NCBI RefSeq assembly: GCF_018141525.1
Contig: NZ_CP064655.1
Span: 992,001-1,056,000, forward strand
From: Miltoncostaea marina
GTDB taxonomy: Bacteria > Actinomycetota > Thermoleophilia > Miltoncostaeales > Miltoncostaeaceae
Direction: 5' to 3'
Length of the DNA stretch: 64,000 bases
The notes beneath the pieces are model-generated. The model made no database searches. It was not told where the DNA came from and saw nothing but the letters and a program-made list of their open reading frames with translations. A program made the position numbers and the translations under genes. Of the stretch, positions 59,563 through 64,000 are shown piece by piece. Each line of letters begins with the position of its first letter. The first letter of the stretch is position 1.

Positions 59563-60300
59563 TCAGCCGCGCGCCGACCAGGGCGTGACGGGCCGCCGCT
59601 GCAGCTCGCCGTCGATCGTCGCGTCGGTGCGCCCGTCGAAGGCGCAGCGCATGCCGCGGATGGATGCCACCTCGCGCCGCGGCCCGTCGTCGAGTCCACG
59701 CCAGGGCCGGGACGAGCCCCTCCGGCGTCAGCGCCGACCAGCAGCGCGCGGAGCCCGTGTGGGCGCGGCCGGTGGTGAGGCCGTCCATCGGCTCGGCGGT
59801 CACGACCACGTGGCGCGAGGTGTCGAGCAGGTCCACGCGGTGGAAGGGGTCGCGCAGGTGCACGTGCACCCGCTCCTCCCCCCACCGCTCGTCCATGGCG
59901 CCCACTCCAGGCGGACGAGCCCGGCGAGCTCCGCGGGCGCCTCCGGCGGCGGGTCCGGGTGGCCCCAGGCGGCGTCGCGGCCCTCCGCGCCGCCGGCGCG
60001 CACGGTGGAGCGCTGCTCGTCGCCACGGCGGCGCGATCCCGTCACGCGGCGCCCCGCCTCGAGCTCGGCCGGCACTCCGCGCGGGGTGGCGGGGAGCGTC
60101 CCCGACTCGTGCAGCACCCACGCCCGCCGGCTGTCGACGACGGGCTCGGCGCCGAGCCGCGCCCGCACCCAGCGCGGCGAGCGCTCCAGGGAGAGCCCGC
60201 CCGCCGCCGGCGGCGTGGAGCTGAGCGTCCCGTTCAACCGCCGGCCGAAGGGCCCGTATGCCGCGGCACGCATCCTGCCGGGTGCCGGCCGATCGTCCAT
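59563..60300 (-). pseudogene. Decayed DUF427 (two-domain) gene with at least two frameshifts
   Basis: Three minus-strand frames carry successive pieces of one DUF427 protein. Frame one (about 60300-59900): GPFGRRLNGTLSS, RWVRARLGAEPVVDSRRAW, AAWGHPDPPPEAPAELAG. Frame two (about 59900-59700): ERVHVHLRDPFHRVDLLDTS and TGSARCWSAL. Frame three (about 59700-59563): EVASIRGMRCAFDGRTDA then IDGELQRRPVTPWSARG and a stop. The junctions lie near 59896-59905 and 59690-59698. Parts of both domains are shorter than I expect for the family, so deletions also occurred. Multiple sequencing errors are less likely but possible. Confidence 0.72.
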
Positions 60301-60333
60301 CCGCGGCCGCGCCGTGTCGAGCGCCCCGTGGGG

Positions 60334-60918
60334 CTACCGGTCCTCGGCCACCAGCACGTGGATGCCGACGGCGCCGTGCGCGCCGAGCGTCGAGATCTTC
60401 TCGATGTCCGAGGTGCGGCTCGGCCCCGACACCAGCGACACCGCGCTCGGCGGCCGCCGGCCGGCGGCGTAGGTCTCGGCGAGCGCCTCCGCCAGGCTCC
60501 AGCGGATGCGCGAGGCGAGCAGCACCGGCAGGTGGAACATGCTCACCGCGTCGATCGAGCGCCCGTGCAGCGGGGCCGCCTCCAGCACGAGCGTCCCGCG
60601 CTCGGCGACGGCGAGGGCGGGCACGGTGACGCCCATCGTGCGGAAGGGGCCGTCCAGGCCGAGCAGGTCGCGCCACCCCTTGCCGCGGCCGTCGGGCCAG
60701 GCGAGCACCTCCACGCCGGCCCCCTCCAGCGCGGCGGGCAGGCCCAGCTCCTCCAGCACGGGGTCGCCGGCGATCAGGGCGCGGGCGACGCCCCACTCGC
60801 GGGCCTGCGCCACGGCCGCCGCGGCCACCTCGCCGCCGGGGTGGGCCGCGCCGCTGCCGCGGCGGCGGGTGATCCCCTCGATCACCCCCTCGATGAGCGC
60901 CGCTACCGAGGTGGCCAC
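60334..60918 (-). CDS. lutC: LUD-domain protein LutC
   Basis: 194 residues with the LUD fold: ALAVAERGTLVLEA, VLLASRIRWSLAEAL and VSLVSGPSRTSDIEKISTLGAHG, the last being the typical LutC/YkgG ending. It is part of the LutABC L-lactate oxidation complex. GTG 60918 overlaps the lutB 3' end by 16 bases. Confidence 0.9.
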   Translation of the reverse strand: MATSVAALIEGVIEGITRRRGSGAAHPGGEVAAAAVAQAREWGVARALIAGDPVLEELGLPAALEGAGVEVLAWPDGRGKGWRDLLGLDGPFRTMGVTVPALAVAERGTLVLEAAPLHGRSIDAVSMFHLPVLLASRIRWSLAEALAETYAAGRRPPSAVSLVSGPSRTSDIEKISTLGAHGAVGIHVLVAEDR

Positions 60919-62312
60919 TGCGTCGGCAGGTCGCGCTGGTCGGTCCACGGCGCGCCGGGGCCCGGCAGCCGGCGCGCCCAGCCGCGGCGGCCGACCAGGC
61001 GCAGGGCGAGCCGGGCCGCGCGCCGCTGCAGGCCGTAGGCGACCGGGTGCCGCCAGGTCGCGCTCCACAGCCGGAACAGCATGCGGTCGCGCCGGTGCTC
61101 GGGCGTGGTGACCGCCGAGCGCACCTTCACCAGCAGGTCGTGCAGGGGGATGCCCGCCGGGCACGCCTCGTGGCAGGCGCCGCACAGCGAGGAGAGGAAC
61201 GGCAGCTCGCTGGAGCGCCGGCCCTTCACCCCCTCCAGCAGCGGGGTGAGCACCGCGCCGATCGGGCCCGAGTAGGGCGAGCCGTAGGCCTGCCCGCCCA
61301 CGCTGCGCCACATGGGGCAGGAGTACAGGCAGGCGCCACAGCGGATGCAGTCGAGGATCTCCTCGAACTGCGTGCCCCGCAGCGCCGAGCGCCCGTCGTC
61401 GAGGATCAGCAGGTGCAGCTCCTCCGGGCCGTCGGCCTCGTCGTCGGCGCGCGGCCCGGTGATGAGGTTGAGGTAGGTCGACGCCGTGTCGCCGATCGCC
61501 GCCATCGGGAGGATCTGCAGGATGTGGGCGGCCTCGTCCCACGTCTCGACGACCCGCTCCATGCCCATCACGGCCACGTGGATGCGCGGCAGTCCGGTCA
61601 CGAGGCGCCCGTTGCCCTCGTTCTCGACCACGCACACCGTGCCGGTCTCGGCCACGGCGAGGTTCACCCCCGAGATGCCGATGTCGGCCGCGGCGAAGAC
61701 CTCGCGCAGCCGCACCCGGGCGTGGGCGACCAGCGCCTCGCGGTCCGCCGGCAGCTCCTGGCCGCTCTCCTGCATGAACAGCTCGCGCACCTGGGTCGTG
61801 TTGAGGTGCACGGCCGGGGCGATGATGTGGCTCGGGTGCTCGCCGGCGAGCTGCAGGATCCACTCGCCGAGGTCGGTCTCGACCACCCGCAGGCCGGCCT
61901 GCTCGAGGGCCTCGTTGAGCTTGATCTCCTCGGTGGCCATCGACTTCGACTTGGCGAGCACGGTGGCGCCGCGCGCGGCGGCCAGGTCGGTGATGTAGCG
62001 GCACGCCGCCTCGGCGTCGGCCACCCGGGCGACCGTCCCGCCGGCCGCCGCGACCCGCTCCTCGAGCCGGTCGAGCAGGGCGGGCAGGTTGCGCACGCTG
62101 CGCCGGCGGATCTCCCGCGTGCGCAGGCGCATCTCGGCGAAGGGCTGCTCGGCGCCGATGCGCGCCCGGCCCGCGGCCCAGCTGGCGGCCGCCGTGCGCA
62201 GGTTGCCGCCCAGCTCGTCGTCGGCCAGCGCGGCGCGGGTGCGCTCGCGCAGGGGCTCGCTCGCCTCCGGGTAGGCGACGTGCGGCCGCCCCCGGGCCGG
62301 GCCGTCGCTCAC
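60903..62312 (-). CDS. lutB: LutB, iron-sulfur LUD-domain subunit of lactate utilisation
   Basis: 469 residues. The LUD domain contains VLAKSKSMATEEIKLNEALE and GISGVNLAVAETGTVCVVEN with GNGRLVTGLPRIHVAVMGME; two [4Fe-4S] motifs, CIRCGACLYSCPM and CGACHEACPAGIP, are in the C-terminal ferredoxin part. GTG 62312 overlaps lutA (GTGA). The middle gene of lutABC. The C-terminal 80 residues are basic and LutB-specific. Confidence 0.94.
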   Translation of the reverse strand: MSDGPARGRPHVAYPEASEPLRERTRAALADDELGGNLRTAAASWAAGRARIGAEQPFAEMRLRTREIRRRSVRNLPALLDRLEERVAAAGGTVARVADAEAACRYITDLAAARGATVLAKSKSMATEEIKLNEALEQAGLRVVETDLGEWILQLAGEHPSHIIAPAVHLNTTQVRELFMQESGQELPADREALVAHARVRLREVFAAADIGISGVNLAVAETGTVCVVENEGNGRLVTGLPRIHVAVMGMERVVETWDEAAHILQILPMAAIGDTASTYLNLITGPRADDEADGPEELHLLILDDGRSALRGTQFEEILDCIRCGACLYSCPMWRSVGGQAYGSPYSGPIGAVLTPLLEGVKGRRSSELPFLSSLCGACHEACPAGIPLHDLLVKVRSAVTTPEHRRDRMLFRLWSATWRHPVAYGLQRRAARLALRLVGRRGWARRLPGPGAPWTDQRDLPTQWPPR

Positions 62313-63016
62313 TCGGCCAGCACCTCGGCCAGGTGGCGCACCCGCAGCGGGATGCCGCAGCGGCGCGCCCGGCCCGCGATGTGCATGAGGCACGACAGGT
62401 CGCACGCCACCAGCTCGTCGGCCCCCGCCGCCGCGGCGTTGCGGGCCTTCTCCTCGCCCAGGCGCCCGGAGACCTCGGGGAAGTTGACGCTGAACGTGCC
62501 GCCGAAGCCGCAGCAGACGTCGGTCTGGCCCATCTCGCGTAGCTCCAGGCCCTCCACGCCGGCGATCACGGCGCGCGGGCTCTCCCGCTCGCCCAGCAGC
62601 CGCAGCATGTGGCAGGAGTCGTGGTAGGTGACCGACCCCGAGCCCGTCGGCTTCGGCCGCAGGCCGTGGGCGGCGAGGAACTGGCTGAGCTCGCTCGTGC
62701 GCTCGGCCATCTCGCGGGCCTCGGCCTCCTCCGGCCGGCCGGCGAACAGGTCGGCGTAGCCGTGGCGGATCATGGCTGCGCACGAGCCGGAGGGCACCAC
62801 GATCGGGTCGTCGCCGCGGAAGGCGCGCATCGCCTGGCGCGCGACCGGGCGCGCCTGGTCGGGGTGGCCCGAGCTCCAGCCCGGCTGGCCGCAGCAGGTC
62901 TGCCGGCGCGGCACGACCACCTCGACGCCCGCGCGCTCCAGCACGGCGCGCGCCGCGGCCGCCACGGACGGCGCGATCATGTCCGACAGGCACGTCCGCA
63001 TGAGCATGGCGCGCAT
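62309..63016 (-). CDS. lutA: LutA, cysteine-rich (CCG-domain) subunit of lactate utilisation
   Basis: 235 residues with two CCG domains: QTCCGQPGWSSGHP with PSGSCAAMIRHGY, and SCHMLRLLG with TDVCCGFGGTFSVNFPE. These Cys clusters bind iron-sulfur centres as in heterodisulfide reductase B. The ATG at 63016 is chosen because TACGAT ends 6 bases upstream (leaderless). It is divergent from the tmRNA gene. With LutB and LutC it oxidises L-lactate to pyruvate. Confidence 0.93.
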   Translation of the reverse strand: MRAMLMRTCLSDMIAPSVAAAARAVLERAGVEVVVPRRQTCCGQPGWSSGHPDQARPVARQAMRAFRGDDPIVVPSGSCAAMIRHGYADLFAGRPEEAEAREMAERTSELSQFLAAHGLRPKPTGSGSVTYHDSCHMLRLLGERESPRAVIAGVEGLELREMGQTDVCCGFGGTFSVNFPEVSGRLGEEKARNAAAAGADELVACDLSCLMHIAGRARRCGIPLRVRHLAEVLAE

Positions 63017-63022
63017 CGGGTG

Positions 63023-63028
63023 ATCGTA
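63023..63028 (-). promoter_or_regulatory. -10 box TACGAT, leaderless start of lutABC
   Basis: TACGAT on the minus strand ends 6 bases before the lutA ATG. It lies 14 bases from the tmRNA -10 on the other strand, so the two promoters probably compete. Confidence 0.6.
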
Positions 63029-63042
63029 GCGGCGGGCGGTGC

Positions 63043-63048
63043 TACCTT
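63043..63048 (+). promoter_or_regulatory. -10 box TACCTT of the tmRNA gene
   Basis: TACCTT lies 13 bases before the mature tmRNA 5' end, allowing a short leader removed by RNase P. Confidence 0.5.
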
Positions 63049-63061
63049 GTGGAGGACAGAC

Positions 63062-63428
63062 GGGCCCGATCCAGTTTCGACGGAGCGGAACCGCAACGGT
63101 AAGCGAGCCGCGGACCCGGAGGACCGCGTCAACAACCGGGAACCAACGGAGCTGCGGAGTCTTCTCCCAAGCTCGCTCTCGCTGCCTAAACAGCAGTAGA
63201 TGAGAGCCATCGGCCTCCCTTCGGGTCGTGAGGGAGATCACCGGTGTCAGCCAGCGACCCTGGCTCGGCGGCAACGGCACTCGGCCGCCGGGTGAGATCG
63301 CAGGAGCGCCTGGCGGGGGTGCGGTCGGTCGACGGTGACGCCCCCCGTGAGATCCTCACCGCCGACTGCGCTCGGAGAAGCCGTTGGGGGAACGCTTTCG
63401 GACGCCGGGGCAGTGCCGGCCGGGTCCA
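63062..63428 (+). ncRNA. ssrA: Transfer-messenger RNA (tmRNA)
   Basis: The 5' end GGGCCCG (63062-63068) pairs with CGGGTCC (63421-63427), then A; CCA is not encoded. The conserved tmRNA 5' segment is seen as CCAGTTTCGACGGAGC. A tag reading frame ends AESSPKLALAA then TAA (63188-63190), the expected LALAA-type degradation signal; the resume codon is probably GGA or GCT a few codons upstream. Several hairpins downstream fit pseudoknots. The T-arm stem is GCCGG/CCGGC, but its loop GGCAGTG is not the usual TTCRANY. Total length 367 is normal. Confidence 0.82.
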
Positions 63429-63442
63429 CTGCGGAAGGTCGT

Positions 63443-63476
63443 ACCGGGGGTCGGAGCCAACGCTCCGGCCCCCGGT
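63443..63476 (+). terminator. Hairpin terminator after tmRNA
   Basis: 15-bp stem ACCGGGGGTCGGAGC / GCTCCGGCCCCCGGT (one G-T pair) with loop CAAC, followed by TCTCGTTG. It is 20 bases before the start of the GreA-like gene. Confidence 0.7.
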
Positions 63477-63496
63477 CTCGTTGAGGGAGGCATGCG

Positions 63497-63943
63497 ATGT
63501 CGAAGGCGTTCGTGAACGAGGACGCGGCCGGCGGCGACGCGTCCGGGCGCCTGCCCGCGCGCCCGGCGGATCCCCAGCCCATCACGCCGCGCGGGCTGGC
63601 GGAGCTGCGCGAGGAGCTGGCCGAGCTCGACGGCTCCAGCCGGCGGGCGCACGTGCTCGAGCAGATCCTCGAGACCGTCGAGGTGCGCGAGCCGGAGCTC
63701 GAGGACGGCCGCGCCGGCTTCGGCTGCGTGGTCGACGTGGAGCGCGGCACGGGCGCGCTTCGCCGCTACGAGCTCGCCGGCCCCGACGAGGCCGACCCGC
63801 GGGCGGGCCGGATCAGCGTCGCCTCGCCGCTCGGCGAGGCCCTCAGCGGACGCCGCGCCGGCGACGTCGTCGCGTTCGCGGCGCCGGCGGGGGAGGAGCG
63901 GATCCGCGTGCTCGAGGTATCGCTGCCCGGCGACGGCCGGTAG
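63497..63943 (+). CDS. GreA/GreB-family C-terminal domain protein with short coiled coil
   Basis: 148 residues. ITPRGLAELREELAEL matches the start of the Gre coiled coil, but the coil is only about 40 residues instead of about 75. The C-terminal GreA_GreB domain reads GFGCVVDVERGTGALRRYEL, DPRAGRISVASPLGEALSG and GDVVAF. It probably binds the RNA polymerase secondary channel. ATG 63497 follows GGGAGG by six bases. A true GreA is expected elsewhere. Confidence 0.78.
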   Translation: MSKAFVNEDAAGGDASGRLPARPADPQPITPRGLAELREELAELDGSSRRAHVLEQILETVEVREPELEDGRAGFGCVVDVERGTGALRRYELAGPDEADPRAGRISVASPLGEALSGRRAGDVVAFAAPAGEERIRVLEVSLPGDGR

Positions 63944-64000
63944 GCCGGCTCCCCGCCCGGCCGTCGCCGTCGCGTCGGGCGGTGATCGCCGGCACGGTCA

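Noticed and set aside
63110-63200. Small protein encoded upstream of the GreA-like gene (ending SLSLPKQQ)
   Set aside because: This frame lies in the tag region of the tmRNA; the LALAA tag in another frame explains the open reading.

Overview
This is a very GC-rich, gene-dense chromosomal window, almost certainly from an actinobacterium (Actinomycetota). Evidence: rpmE-prfA-prmC-tsaC-glyA followed by a WecA-type gene and the atpIBEFHAGDC operon; comF-hpf-secA-prfB-ftsE-ftsX-ctpA-rnr-smpB with the tmRNA gene close by; heavy use of GTG starts; and TAnnnT -10 boxes placed so close to start codons that many transcripts must be leaderless. A deep-branching class such as Thermoleophilia is my guess, not something the sequence proves.

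Layout. 0-3.8 kb: a YgfZ-like protein and a Lon-N-domain protein on the minus strand, divergent from a HisC-like aminotransferase coupled to MeaB. 3.9-9.8 kb: an unusual coupled cluster of a secreted NHL-repeat protein, an ATP-grasp ligase, an RraA-fold protein, an isocitrate/isopropylmalate-type dehydrogenase and a second, unrelated ATP-grasp protein. 9.7-12.2 kb (minus): TauE/SafE permease, a 72-residue membrane protein and leucyl aminopeptidase. 12.3-14.5 kb: a B12-binding mutase subunit and EtfB-EtfA. 14.7-19.5 kb: translation and one-carbon genes. 19.6-23.1 kb: cytochrome oxidase subunit II, subunit I with a fused cytochrome c domain, and CtaG. 23.1-27.3 kb: an unknown protein, a frameshifted gene, upp, an SDR and a WecA-like transferase. 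29.7-37.2 kb: complete F-type ATP synthase operon plus an FKBP. 38-47.7 kb: MFS permease, hydrolase, M20 peptidase, then an envelope-polysaccharide block (LCP protein, UDP-glucose dehydrogenase, sugar-nucleotide pyrophosphorylase, PGI/PMI) and MtnA. 48.8-59.5 kb: ComF, HPF, SecA, RF2, FtsEX, CtpA, RNase R, SmpB. 59.6-63 kb (minus): a decayed DUF427 gene and lutABC. 63-64 kb: tmRNA and a GreA/GreB-like protein.

Three non-coding tracts stand out. Two of them (27.25-28.16 kb and 37.25-38.0 kb) flank the ATP synthase segment and carry the same structured element in three copies (two direct, one inverted). A 12-bp hairpin stem in it keeps perfect pairing through compensatory changes, and 69-70-bp tandem units precede it. 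The third (48.2-48.7 kb) holds six copies of a different palindromic repeat.

Operons are tightly packed. Start/stop overlaps of the ATGA, GTGA and TTGA type are the rule, and two genes (the pyrophosphorylase and mtnA) appear to start at CTG in a CTGA overlap. The best candidate for an undescribed biochemical system is the five-gene NHL/ATP-grasp/RraA/dehydrogenase/ATP-grasp cluster; the best candidate for an undescribed genetic element is the covarying hairpin repeat around the atp operon.
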